A stretch of DNA of 7,826 nt. It comes from Lachnospiraceae bacterium (lineage in GTDB: Bacteria; Bacillota; Clostridia; Lachnospirales; Lachnospiraceae). Positions 1 to 5,951 of the stretch are shown here, piece after piece. The translations under genes and the position numbers were made by a program. The stretch covers positions 1 to 7,826 of the forward strand of contig JAJQIE010000132.1 of the NCBI GenBank assembly GCA_021199395.1, written 5' to 3'. Every line of letters starts with the position of its first letter. Within the stretch, counting starts at the first letter, position 1. A model generated the notes under the pieces. That model did not search any database, was not told the origin of the DNA, and was given only the letters and a program-made list of their open reading frames with translations.

Positions 1-58
1 CGATCGTGACAGTAACTCCTGCCGGGATCACTACTGGCATTCTTCCTATACGTGACAT
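1..58 (-). CDS. rplF: 50S ribosomal protein L6, N-terminal fragment (cut by window edge)
   Basis: Only the first 19 codons are inside the window, reading MSRIGRMPVVIPAGVTVTI, which matches the usual opening of bacterial L6 (MSRIG...P..VP.GV.V). L6 is a 50S protein of about 180 residues that binds 23S rRNA near the sarcin-ricin loop and factor-binding site. The start is the ATG at 58-56, because AAGGAGG at 74-68 lies 9 nt upstream and the reading frame gives L6. Another ATG at 63-61, closer to the same Shine-Dalgarno, is in a different frame and stops after five codons. The gene follows rpsH after an unusually long, hairpin-rich gap of 187 nt. Its position after S8 is canonical for the spc part of the operon. 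Identity is secure despite the short fragment, because motif and context agree. Confidence 0.9.
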   Translation of the reverse strand, partial: MSRIGRMPVVIPAGVTVTI

Positions 59-67
59 GCCATTTTT

Positions 68-74
68 CCTCCTT
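68..74 (-). promoter_or_regulatory. Ribosome binding site of rplF
   Basis: AAGGAGG on the minus strand is 9 nt before the L6 ATG at 58 and only 4 nt before an out-of-frame ATG at 63. The normal spacing and the L6 reading frame favour the ATG at 58. Confidence 0.8.
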
Positions 75-87
75 ACTTAGATTTTCG

Positions 88-108
88 GAGAAGATGCGGG
101 ATCTTCTC
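88..108 (-). repeat. Inverted repeat, 8-bp perfect stem
   Basis: GAGAAGAT and ATCTTCTC flank a 5-nt loop. It sits 13 nt upstream of the rplF Shine-Dalgarno in the transcript. No U-tract follows on the sense strand, so it is not a terminator for this operon. Confidence 0.7.
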
Positions 109-122
109 TGTTTTCAGTAAAG

Positions 123-151
123 GTCACATATTTGCAAAGCAAATGTGTGAC
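123..151 (-). repeat. Inverted repeat, 13-bp stem with triloop
   Basis: Arms at 123-135 and 139-151 pair over 13 bp with one G/T mismatch, around a 3-nt AAA loop on the plus strand. The tip GCAAAGC resembles the GCGAAGC tips of hairpins in other gaps of the operon. The motif of GTCACA followed by a TTTGC/GCAAA stem also recalls the element at 7299-7326. Confidence 0.75.
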
Positions 152-158
152 GTAGAAT

Positions 159-186
159 GTTCCGATTTACACAATAAATCGAGAAC
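159..186 (-). repeat. Inverted repeat, 11-bp stem with one bulge
   Basis: GTTC-CGATTTA at 159-169 pairs with TAAATCG-A-GAAC at 175-186, leaving A182 bulged and a 5-nt loop at 170-174. It is the third of four consecutive dyads in the rpsH-rplF gap. Confidence 0.65.
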
Positions 187-192
187 ACCCAG

Positions 193-213
193 GCCGCCGC
201 CAACGGCGGTGGC
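193..213 (-). repeat. GC-rich inverted repeat, 9-bp stem
   Basis: GCCGCCGCC at 193-201 pairs with GGCGGTGGC at 205-213, with one G/T mismatch and a 3-nt loop. It lies 32 nt downstream of the rpsH stop codon. No U-run follows on the minus strand, so it is more likely a stability or processing structure, or a remnant repeat, than a terminator. Confidence 0.7.
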
Positions 214-245
214 TCATCTCTACCTTTTGCAGCATATCTGGCGAA

Positions 246-647
246 TTACCACACAAATGCGAGCACTTCGCCGCCTACCTGCAGCTTTCTTGCCTGCTTG
301 TCTGTAATCACGCCCTGATTTGTGGACAGGATCGCAATACCCAGTCCTCCAAGGACTCTCGGCAGCTCATCCTTGCCGGCGTATACGCGCAGCCCCGGCT
401 TGGAGATTCTCTTCAGTCCCGTGATAATCTTCTCGTTCTTGTCAGCGCCGTATTTCAGGGTAATATGGATATTTTTAATTACGCCATTCTCTACAAGCTC
501 ATATTTTCTGATATATCCTTCATCTACCAGGATGTCTGCGATCGCAATTTTCATCTTGGACGCCGGAACATCTACGGTATCATGCTTTGCTGTATTTGCA
601 TTGCGGATTCTTGTAAGCATATCCGCAATCGGATCTGTAACAGTCAT
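246..647 (-). CDS. rpsH: 30S ribosomal protein S8
   Basis: S8 is a primary 16S rRNA-binding protein that organises the central domain of the 30S subunit. In E. coli it is also the translational repressor of the spc operon. The 133-residue product has normal family length. It opens with [17 protein letters not shown], typical of the N-terminal domain. The C-terminal rRNA-binding signature lies at about residues 108-125 (STNQGV, then [12 protein letters not shown]) and the protein ends in VLAFVW. The ATG at 647 follows AAGGAGG with 8 nt spacing. It begins 22 nt after rpsZ. Downstream lies the long hairpin-rich gap before rplF. Whether S8 autoregulates here cannot be read from the sequence, and I did not identify an E. 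coli-like S8 target helix near rplE. Confidence 0.98.
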   Translation of the reverse strand: MTVTDPIADMLTRIRNANTAKHDTVDVPASKMKIAIADILVDEGYIRKYELVENGVIKNIHITLKYGADKNEKIITGLKRISKPGLRVYAGKDELPRVLGGLGIAILSTNQGVITDKQARKLQVGGEVLAFVW

Positions 648-669
648 GTAAGTTTCCTCCTTATTACAA

Positions 670-855
670 TTACCAGCTTGCTTTCTTCACACCCGGAATC
701 TGACCCTTATACGCCAGTTCACGGAAGCAAACACGACAGATACCATATTTTCTTAATACGGAATGCGGACGTCCGCAGATTCTGCAGCGTGTGTACGCTC
801 TGGTAGAGAATTTCGGTTTGCGCTGCTGCTTTATTTTCATTGAAGTTTTTGCCAT
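670..855 (-). CDS. rpsZ: 30S ribosomal protein S14, zinc-binding type Z
   Basis: S14 is a small 30S head protein that contacts 16S rRNA near S3 and S10. This is the short 61-residue zinc-ribbon form. Four cysteines in two CxxC pairs (C24, C27, C40, C43) form the zinc site, and the protein ends in KKASW as usual for the family. The longer E. coli-type S14 of about 100 residues lacks these cysteines. In Bacillus, Zur controls a separate zinc-free paralogue; no such paralogue is in this window. The ATG at 855 is preceded by TAGGAGG, in which TAG is the rplE stop codon, so translation is probably coupled to rplE. Confidence 0.98.
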   Translation of the reverse strand: MAKTSMKIKQQRKPKFSTRAYTRCRICGRPHSVLRKYGICRVCFRELAYKGQIPGVKKASW

Positions 856-867
856 GGATCTTTCCTC

Positions 868-1407
868 CTACTTCATAAACGGCATATTGAACAGTCTCAG
901 CAATTCCCTTGCTTCCTCATCAGTCTTTGCTGTGGTGACAAAGATGACGTCCATACCGCGCACCTTGTCGATCTTGTCATACTCGATTTCCGGGAAAATC
1001 AACTGCTCCTTAATGCCCAGTGCATAGTTTCCTCTGCCGTCAAACGCATTCGGATTCACGCCTCTGAAGTCACGTACACGCGGCAGCGCAAGATTGATCA
1101 GGCGGTCTACGAAATCATACATTTTCTCACCGCGAAGAGTGGTCTTGCATCCGATCGCCATGCCCTCTCTGATCTTGAAGTTAGCGACAGAATTCTTTGC
1201 TTTTGTCTTTACCGCTTTCTGTCCGGTAATTGTCTCCATATCCTTAATCGCGGAATCCAGAACCTTGGCATTTTCCTTTGCCTCGCCAACGCCCATGTTG
1301 ACTACTACTTTTTCGAGCTTCGGCACTTCCATGATATTTTTATATCCAAATTTTTTGATCATAGCGTCTACGATCTCATTCTGATATACTTCTTTCAGTC
1401 TGCTCAA
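868..1407 (-). CDS. rplE: 50S ribosomal protein L5, predicted UUG start
   Basis: L5 binds 5S rRNA, helps form the central protuberance of the 50S subunit, and contacts the P-site tRNA. The 179-residue product matches the family length. The L5 signature is at about residues 31-47 ([17 protein letters not shown]), and conserved blocks include [29 protein letters not shown] and the ending LFNMPFMK. I place the start at TTG (1407-1405): AGGAGG at 1422-1417 lies 9 nt upstream, and the protein then begins MSRLKE as in relatives. The in-frame GTG at 1416 directly abuts the Shine-Dalgarno with no spacer, so it cannot serve as the start. The gene ends in TAG, which forms part of the rpsZ ribosome binding site. 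Confidence 0.95.
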   Translation of the reverse strand: MSRLKEVYQNEIVDAMIKKFGYKNIMEVPKLEKVVVNMGVGEAKENAKVLDSAIKDMETITGQKAVKTKAKNSVANFKIREGMAIGCKTTLRGEKMYDFVDRLINLALPRVRDFRGVNPNAFDGRGNYALGIKEQLIFPEIEYDKIDKVRGMDVIFVTTAKTDEEARELLRLFNMPFMK

Positions 1408-1416
1408 CTTGTGCAC

Positions 1417-1422
1417 CCTCCT
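1417..1422 (-). promoter_or_regulatory. Ribosome binding site that fixes the rplE start at UUG
   Basis: AGGAGG ends immediately before a GTG at 1416 and 9 nt before TTG at 1407. Only the TTG has usable spacing, and it also gives the family-typical N-terminus. Confidence 0.8.
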
Positions 1423-1429
1423 CTCTCAA

Positions 1430-1729
1430 TCAGTCAATTACTTCTCCGGTGGATTTCGCCACGCGGACCTTTTTGTCCCCATCGATCCGGAAACCGATTC
1501 TGGTCGGAGTCCCTTTATGGAGATACATAACGTTCGACGCATCAAGATAAGCTTCCTTTGTCACGATCCCGCCCTGCTGATTGCCGACCGACGGTTTCGT
1601 GTGTTTTGTCACAAGATTTACTCCCTCAACAAGAACCTTGCCATCCTTTACCGCAATGACCTTGCCGTCCTTGCCTTTATCTTTGCCGGCGATGACTTTT
1701 ACCTGATCGCCTTTTTTAATCTTATTCAT
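1430..1729 (-). CDS. rplX: 50S ribosomal protein L24
   Basis: L24 is an early-assembly protein that binds the 5' region of 23S rRNA and helps start 50S folding. The 99-residue product has the KOW motif near the N-terminus (about residues 5-32: [20 protein letters not shown]). It also has the conserved [13 protein letters not shown] block and ends after the [11 protein letters not shown] segment. The ATG at 1729 follows AAGGAGG, whose first bases belong to the TAA stop of rplN (TAAGGAGG), leaving a gap of only 13 nt. The stop is TGA. The next gene, rplE, starts 22 nt further on. Length and order are standard. Confidence 0.97.
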   Translation of the reverse strand: MNKIKKGDQVKVIAGKDKGKDGKVIAVKDGKVLVEGVNLVTKHTKPSVGNQQGGIVTKEAYLDASNVMYLHKGTPTRIGFRIDGDKKVRVAKSTGEVID

Positions 1730-1742
1730 GTTCCGGTCCTCC

Positions 1743-2111
1743 TTATAATACTTCCGGCGCCAGAGAAACGATCTTCATGAACTTCTTGTCACGAAGCTCT
1801 CTTGCTACTGGTCCAAAAATACGGGTTCCGCGCGGATTCAGGTCATCCTTGATGATGACCGCTGCATTCTCGTCAAATCTGATATATGATCCGTCCTTGC
1901 GGCGAACGCCCTTCACCGTGCGGACAACAACAGCCTTTACAACGTCTCCCTTTTTGACAACGCCACCTGGTGTTGCATCTTTAACCGTAGCAATGATAAT
2001 ATCGCCAATGGCTGCATATCTTCTGGTAGAACCGCCCATAACACGGATGCAGAGAATCTCTTTTGCACCAGTATTATCAGCAACTCTGAGTCTGGATTCC
2101 TGCTGTATCAT
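1743..2111 (-). CDS. rplN: 50S ribosomal protein L14
   Basis: L14 is a core 50S protein at the subunit interface. It binds 23S rRNA, takes part in an intersubunit bridge, and is the docking site of the silencing factor RsfS. The 122-residue product has exactly the usual length. It starts [18 protein letters not shown], carries the L14 signature at about residues 60-86 ([20 protein letters not shown] region), and ends VSLAPEVL. The ATG at 2111 is preceded by AGGAGG at 2126-2121 with 9 nt spacing. It begins 18 nt after rpsQ, and its TAA stop is part of the rplX ribosome binding site. Confidence 0.98.
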   Translation of the reverse strand: MIQQESRLRVADNTGAKEILCIRVMGGSTRRYAAIGDIIIATVKDATPGGVVKKGDVVKAVVVRTVKGVRRKDGSYIRFDENAAVIIKDDLNPRGTRIFGPVARELRDKKFMKIVSLAPEVL

Positions 2112-2129
2112 GCCGATATCCCTCCTATA

Positions 2130-2384
2130 CTATTTAACCTTCTCAACAATCTCAACAAGTCTCCATCTCTTATCCTTAGACAGAGGTCTTGTCTCCATTA
2201 CCTTTACAGTATCGCCGATATTGCATTCGTTGTTCTCATCATGTGCTTTCAGCTTGTATGTCTTCTTTACAATCTTGTTGTAGAGCGGATGTCTCACATG
2301 ATCCTCTACAGCCACAACGATCGTTTTATCCATTCTATCGCTGACAACCTTACCCGTGCGGGTTTTTCTAAGATTTCTTTCCAC
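2130..2384 (-). CDS. rpsQ: 30S ribosomal protein S17, predicted GUG start
   Basis: S17 is a primary 16S rRNA-binding protein of the 30S body with an OB-fold. The 84-residue product begins [16 protein letters not shown], as in relatives. The S17 signature is at about residues 57-70 ([14 protein letters not shown]), followed by [12 protein letters not shown] choose the GTG at 2384 because AAAGGAG lies 7 nt upstream and the protein then matches the family N-terminus. An upstream in-frame ATG at 2411 would add nine non-conserved residues, would run through the Shine-Dalgarno, and has no ribosome binding site of its own. The gene follows rpmC after 76 nt in which I see no gene or clear structure. 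Confidence 0.96.
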   Translation of the reverse strand: MERNLRKTRTGKVVSDRMDKTIVVAVEDHVRHPLYNKIVKKTYKLKAHDENNECNIGDTVKVMETRPLSKDKRWRLVEIVEKVK

Positions 2385-2391
2385 GGAAATT

Positions 2392-2396
2392 CTCCT
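2392..2396 (-). promoter_or_regulatory. Ribosome binding site that fixes the rpsQ start at GUG
   Basis: AGGAG (within AAAGGAGA) on the minus strand is 7 nt before GTG at 2384. The alternative ATG at 2411 lies upstream of this site, so the site would be inside the coding sequence if that start were used. Confidence 0.8.
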
Positions 2397-2460
2397 TTCT
2401 TGTACTGTCATAAACCCCGATGGAGATTTGCGACTTTTCCCGTCCTGAGATCATATAAGA

Positions 2461-2664
2461 TTACGCATTCGCCTTTTCTGTGATAACAGTCTGGATCCTT
2501 GCGATGTTTCTGCGGACTTCCTTGATCCTGCCAGTGTTATCGAGCTGATTTGTCGCGTTCTGGAATCTCAGATTGAAAAGCTCCTTCTTAGCAGCTACCA
2601 GTTCTTCCTGTAGTTCTGCCGCGGATTTGTTCTTCAGACTATCTACATATTTCTTACTCTTCAC
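2461..2664 (-). CDS. rpmC: 50S ribosomal protein L29, predicted GUG start inside rplP
   Basis: L29 is a small helical 50S protein at the exit of the peptide tunnel next to L23, where targeting and chaperone factors dock. The 67-residue product reads [18 protein letters not shown], then the conserved [10 protein letters not shown] segment at about residues 26-35 and [15 protein letters not shown] choose GTG at 2664: GGCGGTGAT, one mismatch from the ideal GGAGGTGAT, lies just upstream. An earlier in-frame GTG at 2673 sits within that Shine-Dalgarno and would add three unconserved residues. The start lies inside rplP, with an 11-nt overlap in a different frame, so the two are probably translationally coupled. 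Confidence 0.95.
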   Translation of the reverse strand: MKSKKYVDSLKNKSAAELQEELVAAKKELFNLRFQNATNQLDNTGRIKEVRRNIARIQTVITEKANA

Positions 2665-3091
2665 TGTTATCACCGCCTTCTAAGTCTGCACGAGAAACGA
2701 TTTTACATTTGCAGGGTAATTTATGCATAGCGAGACGCAGCGCCTCACGGGCAACATCATCCGGAACTCCGGCCAGCTCAAACATCACACGGCCCGGCTT
2801 TACAACCGCAACCCAATACTCCAGAGTACCTTTTCCTTTACCCATTCGGGTCTCAGCCGGCGTCGCCGTTACAGGCTTATCCGGGAAAATCTTGATCCAA
2901 ACCTTACCGCCACGCTTGATATAACGGGTCATTGCAATACGGGCTGCCTCGATCTGGTTGGATTTGATCCAGCACGGTTCGAGCGCCACAAGGCCATACT
3001 CACCGTAAGTGATCGTGTTGCCTCTCAGGGCTTTTCCTTTCATGGAACCACGGAACTGTTTACGATGCTTTGTTCTCTTCGGCATTAACAT
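2654..3091 (-). CDS. rplP: 50S ribosomal protein L16
   Basis: L16 binds 23S rRNA near the peptidyl-transferase centre and A-site tRNA and is needed late in 50S assembly. The 145-residue product begins [21 protein letters not shown], as is usual in Firmicutes. Conserved blocks are [20 protein letters not shown], the RMGKGKG loop at residues 82-88 (whose arginine matches the one hydroxylated in E. coli L16), and VFELAGV. The ATG at 3091 overlaps the rpsC TAA stop by one base (TAATG). A weak AAGGGAG lies 9 nt upstream within rpsC. A second ATG at 3085 is also in frame but less well spaced. The C-terminal acidic tail (EGGDNSEE) overlaps rpmC. Confidence 0.97.
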   Translation of the reverse strand: MLMPKRTKHRKQFRGSMKGKALRGNTITYGEYGLVALEPCWIKSNQIEAARIAMTRYIKRGGKVWIKIFPDKPVTATPAETRMGKGKGTLEYWVAVVKPGRVMFELAGVPDDVAREALRLAMHKLPCKCKIVSRADLEGGDNSEE

Positions 3092-3741
3092 TATTTATCG
3101 CTCCCTTCTTTTTTAGATGGAAGTATTTCGCCCTTGTAGATCCATACCTTTACGCCAACCTTGCCGTATGTGGTGTTTGCCTCGGCGAATCCATAGTCGA
3201 TATCTGCTCTCAATGTCTGAAGCGGGATCGTACCCTCGCTGTAAAACTCAGAACGCGCCATATCAGCGCCGCCAAGACGTCCCGATGCGGAGGTCTTGAT
3301 TCCAAGCGCGCCGGACTTCATGGTTCTGCTCATCGCAGACTTCATCGCGCGGCGGAAAGATACACGGTTCTCAAGCTGCGCTGCGATATTCTCCGCTACG
3401 AGCTGAGCGTCCTTATCCGGCCTCTTGATCTCCTTTACATCTACAATCAGCTTTTTGGAAATCATCTTCTGAAGCTCCGCTCTGAGCTTCTCAATCTCAG
3501 AACCGCCCTTGCCGATTACTACGCCGGGCTTCGCCGTATGGATGGTCACCTTTACTCTGTCAGATGCCCGCTCAATCTCGATCTTTGAAACACCTGCGCT
3601 GTATAATCTCTTTTTCAGAAATGTACGGATCTCGTGATCCTCAATAAGGCAATCAGCGAAATCGCTTTCTGCATACCATTTGGAATCCCAGTCTTTAATA
3701 ATACCAACTCTAAGACCATGCGGATTAACTTTCTGTCCCAT
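3091..3741 (-). CDS. rpsC: 30S ribosomal protein S3
   Basis: S3 sits at the mRNA entry channel of the 30S head. With S4 and S5 it gives the ribosome its mRNA-unwinding activity. The 216-residue product begins [14 protein letters not shown]. It has a type-2 KH domain with GKGG at residues 77-80 ([13 protein letters not shown]), and the conserved basic cluster FRRAMKSAM at about 129-137, matching residues implicated in helicase function in E. coli. The C-terminal domain includes [11 protein letters not shown] and [12 protein letters not shown]. The ATG at 3741 uses a Shine-Dalgarno (TAAGGAGG) that begins with the rplV stop codon. The stop overlaps the rplP start as TAATG. Both junctions suggest coupled translation. 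Confidence 0.98.
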   Translation of the reverse strand: MGQKVNPHGLRVGIIKDWDSKWYAESDFADCLIEDHEIRTFLKKRLYSAGVSKIEIERASDRVKVTIHTAKPGVVIGKGGSEIEKLRAELQKMISKKLIVDVKEIKRPDKDAQLVAENIAAQLENRVSFRRAMKSAMSRTMKSGALGIKTSASGRLGGADMARSEFYSEGTIPLQTLRADIDYGFAEANTTYGKVGVKVWIYKGEILPSKKEGSDK

Positions 3742-3752
3742 GCCAGTCCTCC

Positions 3753-4139
3753 TTACTTCTCATTCAGCACGATTGTGATGTGGCTCATACGCTTCTCGAT
3801 GCGGTATGCTCTGCCCTGTGCTCTCGGTCTGATTCTCTTCATTGTCGGACCCTTGTTTGCGTAGCACTCCTCTATATACAGATTCTCCGCTTTCATGCCG
3901 TTGTTGTTCTCGGCATTCGCGATTGCGGATTTCAGAAGCTTTAAAATCACTTCAGATGCGTATCTCGGAGTATATGTCAGAATACCGATCGCAGTCTGCA
4001 CATCCTTTCCTCTGATGGCATCCAAAACGTAACAAGCCTTACGGACAGAAACACGCGCGTATGATACCTTTGCTGACGGCCTCATATCCTTCTGGGCATT
4101 TCTCTCTCTCTTGATCTGGGATCTATGTCCTTTTGCCAT
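3753..4139 (-). CDS. rplV: 50S ribosomal protein L22
   Basis: L22 binds several 23S rRNA domains, and its long beta-hairpin lines the constriction of the peptide exit tunnel together with L4. Changes in that loop are known to alter macrolide sensitivity. The product has 128 residues, longer than the 110 of E. coli L22, because of a basic N-terminal extension (about residues 1-20: [20 protein letters not shown]). From memory, this extension is common in Lachnospiraceae. The tunnel hairpin falls at about residues 97-113 ([17 protein letters not shown]) with no visible insertion or deletion. The ATG at 4139 follows AAAGGAG with 9 nt spacing. Confidence 0.97.
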   Translation of the reverse strand: MAKGHRSQIKRERNAQKDMRPSAKVSYARVSVRKACYVLDAIRGKDVQTAIGILTYTPRYASEVILKLLKSAIANAENNNGMKAENLYIEECYANKGPTMKRIRPRAQGRAYRIEKRMSHITIVLNEK

Positions 4140-4238
4140 TGGATTCGTCTCCTTTCCTTACTGCGAAAGCGTTGCCAGCCTCCTGGACGCGCAGGCGCCA
4201 TACCTTCTGGAATCTGGCAGCTCTATCTATATCTAACG
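4140..4238 (-). other. rpsS-rplV intergenic region, weak structure only
   Basis: This 99-nt gap holds the rplV ribosome binding site at its left end and no recognised gene. I see only short dyads: CCAG/CTGG at 4175-4186 and a distant TGCCAG/CTGGCA pair at 4173-4178 and 4214-4219. These compete with each other and could be chance. It lacks the triloop hairpins and shared repeats of the other long gaps. Confidence 0.5.
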
Positions 4239-4520
4239 TCAGCGGGCACGGGATTTCTTTTCGTCCTTGCCGTGTCCTCTGTAAGTCCGTGTCGCTACGA
4301 ACTCGCCAAGCTTGTGTCCTACCATATCCTCAGTGATATACACCGGAACATGCTTTCTTCCGTCATGCACCGCAATGGTATGTCCAACCATCTGCGGAAA
4401 AATCGTGGAACGGCGGGACCAGGTCTTGATCACCTGTTTGCTCCCCGAAGCGTTCAGCGCATCTATTTTCTTCAGCAGACTCTCATCAGCAAACGGTCCT
4501 TTTTTCAGTGAACGAGCCAT
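4239..4520 (-). CDS. rpsS: 30S ribosomal protein S19
   Basis: S19 lies in the 30S head, paired with S13, near the A-site tRNA and an intersubunit bridge. The 93-residue product begins [19 protein letters not shown]. It carries the S19 signature at about residues 53-77 ([12 protein letters not shown], then [10 protein letters not shown]), followed by [17 protein letters not shown]. The ATG at 4520 is preceded by AAGGAGGT at normal spacing. The stop is TGA. It is separated from rplB by a 117-nt gap that contains a post-stop hairpin and one copy of the 52-bp repeat. Confidence 0.98.
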   Translation of the reverse strand: MARSLKKGPFADESLLKKIDALNASGSKQVIKTWSRRSTIFPQMVGHTIAVHDGRKHVPVYITEDMVGHKLGEFVATRTYRGHGKDEKKSRAR

Positions 4521-4540
4521 TATTTACCTCCTTAATCAAT

Positions 4541-4592
4541 ACATTGGAGCACTCGCGATTGAATCACGCTTCGCGTGATGGGCGGGTGCGCA
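4541..4592 (-). repeat. 52-bp intergenic repeat, copy A
   Basis: Read on the minus strand from TGCGCA at 4592, this segment aligns without gaps to 5594-5645, with 41 of 52 bases identical by hand count. All eleven differences are transitions. It contains a perfect 7-bp hairpin at 4563-4579 (ATCACGC, TTC loop, GCGTGAT on the plus strand), whose tip is GCGAAGC in the sense RNA. It ends 13 nt upstream of the rpsS ribosome binding site. Confidence 0.75.
4563..4579 (-). repeat. Perfect 7-bp triloop hairpin in repeat copy A
   Basis: ATCACGC at 4563-4569 and GCGTGAT at 4573-4579 flank a 3-nt loop. In the sense RNA the tip reads GCGAAGC. Confidence 0.75.
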
Positions 4593-4593
4593 G

Positions 4594-4636
4594 GTGATAA
4601 GGTATCCTCCCGGCAGGCCGGGCTCTTCCTTATCAC
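4594..4636 (-). repeat. Two-tier hairpin directly after the rplB stop codon
   Basis: GTGATAAGG (4594-4602) and CCTTATCAC (4628-4636) form a perfect 9-bp outer stem. Inside it, CCCGG (4609-4613) and CCGGG (4618-4622) form a 5-bp inner stem with a 4-nt loop. In the transcript the structure begins two bases after the rplB stop codon. No U-tract follows, so an intrinsic terminator is unlikely. A role in RNA processing, RNA stability or attenuation of readthrough to rpsS is possible but unproven. Confidence 0.7.
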
Positions 4637-4637
4637 A

Positions 4638-5477
4638 TTAAATAGCCTTACCGTCTCTTCTTCTTACGATCAGCTTGTTGGAAGCCTTCTTCTGCTTTCT
4701 GGTCTTCAGGCCCAGTGCAGGCTTGCCCCATGGTGTGCTCGGACCCGGACGTCCAACCGGAGCACGTCCTTCACCACCGCCATGCGGATGGTCGTTCGGA
4801 TTCATTACAGAACCGCGGACAGTCGGGCGGATTCCCATGTGACGTTTTCTTCCCGCTTTACCAATATTGATCAGGTTGTGGTCGCCATTGCCGACTACGC
4901 CAACCGTCGCGCGGCACTCGATCGGCACCATTCTCATTTCACCTGACGGAAGTCTTAATGTCGCGTATTTGCCTTCCTTTGCCATCAGCTGAGCGCTGTT
5001 GCCGGCAGAGCGAACCATCTGTCCGCCATGTCCCGGATACAGTTCAACATTGTGCACCATAGTACCTACAGGGATCGCGGACAGCGGCAGGCAATTGCCG
5101 ATACGAACCTCTGCCTCCACTCCGTTCATGACCGTCCAGCCAATCTGCATGCCCTGCGGCGCAAGGATGTAGGATTTCTGTCCATCCGCATAACAGATCA
5201 GTGCGATGTTCGCAGAACGGTTCGGATCATACTCAATCCCAAGTACCTTTGCCGGAATTCCGTCTTTATTTCTCTTAAAGTCTACCAGTCTGTATTTTCT
5301 TCTGGAGCCGCCTCCATGATGTCTTACCGTAATCTTGCCCTGATTGTTCCGTCCCGAATGCTTTTTCAGAGACACAGTCAGCGACTTCTCCGGAGTCTTT
5401 TTCGTAATTTCCGAAAAATCAGAACCAGTCATATGCCTTCTGGAAGGTGTATATGGTTTATAGGTTTTGATTCCCAT
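4638..5477 (-). CDS. rplB: 50S ribosomal protein L2
   Basis: L2 is one of the most conserved 50S proteins. It binds 23S rRNA, is needed for subunit joining, and supports peptidyl-transferase activity. The 279-residue product begins [17 protein letters not shown]. It has the central domain with RVDF-like KYRLVDFKR and [20 protein letters not shown], and the C-terminal [13 protein letters not shown] block at about residues 226-238, where H230 corresponds to the essential histidine 229 of E. coli. The residue before the conserved DH is N where E. coli has V. The ATG at 5477 has AAAGGAG upstream. The gene is bracketed by two hairpin-rich gaps, 174 nt from rplW and 117 nt to rpsS, each carrying a copy of the 52-bp repeat. 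Confidence 0.99.
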   Translation of the reverse strand: MGIKTYKPYTPSRRHMTGSDFSEITKKTPEKSLTVSLKKHSGRNNQGKITVRHHGGGSRRKYRLVDFKRNKDGIPAKVLGIEYDPNRSANIALICYADGQKSYILAPQGMQIGWTVMNGVEAEVRIGNCLPLSAIPVGTMVHNVELYPGHGGQMVRSAGNSAQLMAKEGKYATLRLPSGEMRMVPIECRATVGVVGNGDHNLINIGKAGRKRHMGIRPTVRGSVMNPNDHPHGGGEGRAPVGRPGPSTPWGKPALGLKTRKQKKASNKLIVRRRDGKAI

Positions 5478-5509
5478 GATGTTTCTCCTTTCAATCGATA
5501 TTTATTATC

Positions 5510-5520
5510 CTGCTTCGCAG
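5510..5520 (-). repeat. CTGC/GCAG mini-hairpin with triloop
   Basis: CTGC at 5510-5513 and GCAG at 5517-5520 flank a TTC loop, so the sense RNA tip is GCGAAGC, the same seven bases as in repeat copy A. It lies about 20 nt upstream of the rplB ribosome binding site. It is short alone and noted mainly because of the recurrence. Confidence 0.5.
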
Positions 5521-5593
5521 CAGATATTTTCACAACACAGCGGGGTGTGTCATATGCCCGCTCAGCAAAACGCCACTCACGGGCCTGCGATTC

Positions 5594-5645
5594 ACGCTGA
5601 AGCACCCGCAATTGAATCACACTTCGCGTGACAGGCAAATGCGCA
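5594..5645 (-). repeat. 52-bp intergenic repeat, copy B
   Basis: Minus-strand reading starts with TGCGCA at 5645-5640 and runs parallel to copy A at 4541-4592. The hairpin core TCACGC-GAA-GTGTGA (5617-5631 reversed) pairs in RNA with one G-U in place of the G-C of copy A, so the stem is preserved. It begins 6 nt after the rplW stop codon. Confidence 0.75.
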
Positions 5646-5651
5646 TATCGT

Positions 5652-5951
5652 TTACAGTCCCTCGAAAATCTCGATGTCCTTGCTGTCCTCTGTCAGTGTA
5701 ACGATCGCTTTCTTTGTCTTCGCGGTCTTGCCATAGGTCGTGCCGCGGCGTCTGGTCTTACCCTCACAGTTCATTGTGTTTACGCCTTTTACCTTTGCGC
5801 CGTCGAACATTTTCTCAACCGCTTCTTTTACCTGTGACTTGGTCGCGTCCGGATGAACCAGAAAGGTGTATTTTTTCTCAGCCATAGCGCTCATGCTCTT
5901 CTCTGTGATGACCGGCTTCTGGATCACGTCATAATACTTGATATCTGCCAT
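5652..5951 (-). CDS. rplW: 50S ribosomal protein L23
   Basis: L23 lies at the peptide tunnel exit and is the main docking site for trigger factor and the signal recognition particle. The 99-residue product begins [19 protein letters not shown], with the conserved KPVITEKS at 12-19. It carries [23 protein letters not shown] at 27-49 and the basic loop [17 protein letters not shown] at about 66-82. The ATG at 5951 overlaps the rplD TAA stop by one base (TAATG). Its Shine-Dalgarno, GGAGGTGT, is inside the end of rplD, so the two are probably translationally coupled. A 174-nt repeat-bearing gap follows. Confidence 0.98.
   Translation of the reverse strand: MADIKYYDVIQKPVITEKSMSAMAEKKYTFLVHPDATKSQVKEAVEKMFDGAKVKGVNTMNCEGKTRRRGTTYGKTAKTKKAIVTLTEDSKDIEIFEGL

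Larger units (their letters stand above)
59..245 (-). other. Hairpin-rich rpsH-rplF intergenic region
   Basis: This 187-nt stretch has no gene apart from the rplF ribosome binding site at its left end. It holds four separate inverted repeats in a row (88-108, 123-151, 159-186, 193-213), listed individually. None is followed by a run of U in the sense RNA, so no intrinsic terminator is called, and no convincing promoter is seen. Other spc-operon junctions in this window are only 13-22 nt, so the length itself is unusual. Confidence 0.8.
5478..5651 (-). other. rplW-rplB intergenic region with repeat copy B
   Basis: This 174-nt gap holds no recognised gene. It contains repeat copy B (5594-5645) and a CTGC-TTC-GCAG mini-hairpin (5510-5520). 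It also has GCCCG at 5559-5563 with a CGGGC counterpart about 20 nt away, and a segment (5529-5542) similar to 7281-7295 in the rpsJ-rplC gap. The rplB ribosome binding site is at its left end. An open frame crossing the gap into rplB in another frame has no L-protein or other recognisable content and is not called. Confidence 0.7.

Noticed and set aside
59..245. CRISPR-like array in the rpsH-rplF gap
   Set aside because: The four hairpins differ in sequence and there are no direct repeats with regular spacers.
2385..2411. Upstream ATG start for rpsQ adding nine residues
   Set aside because: The extension runs through the Shine-Dalgarno, is not conserved in S17, and lacks its own ribosome binding site.
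5429..5638. 69-codon open frame across the rplW-rplB gap into rplB
   Set aside because: It overlaps the well-supported 5' end of rplB in another frame, its sequence comes largely from repeats, and it resembles no family I know.
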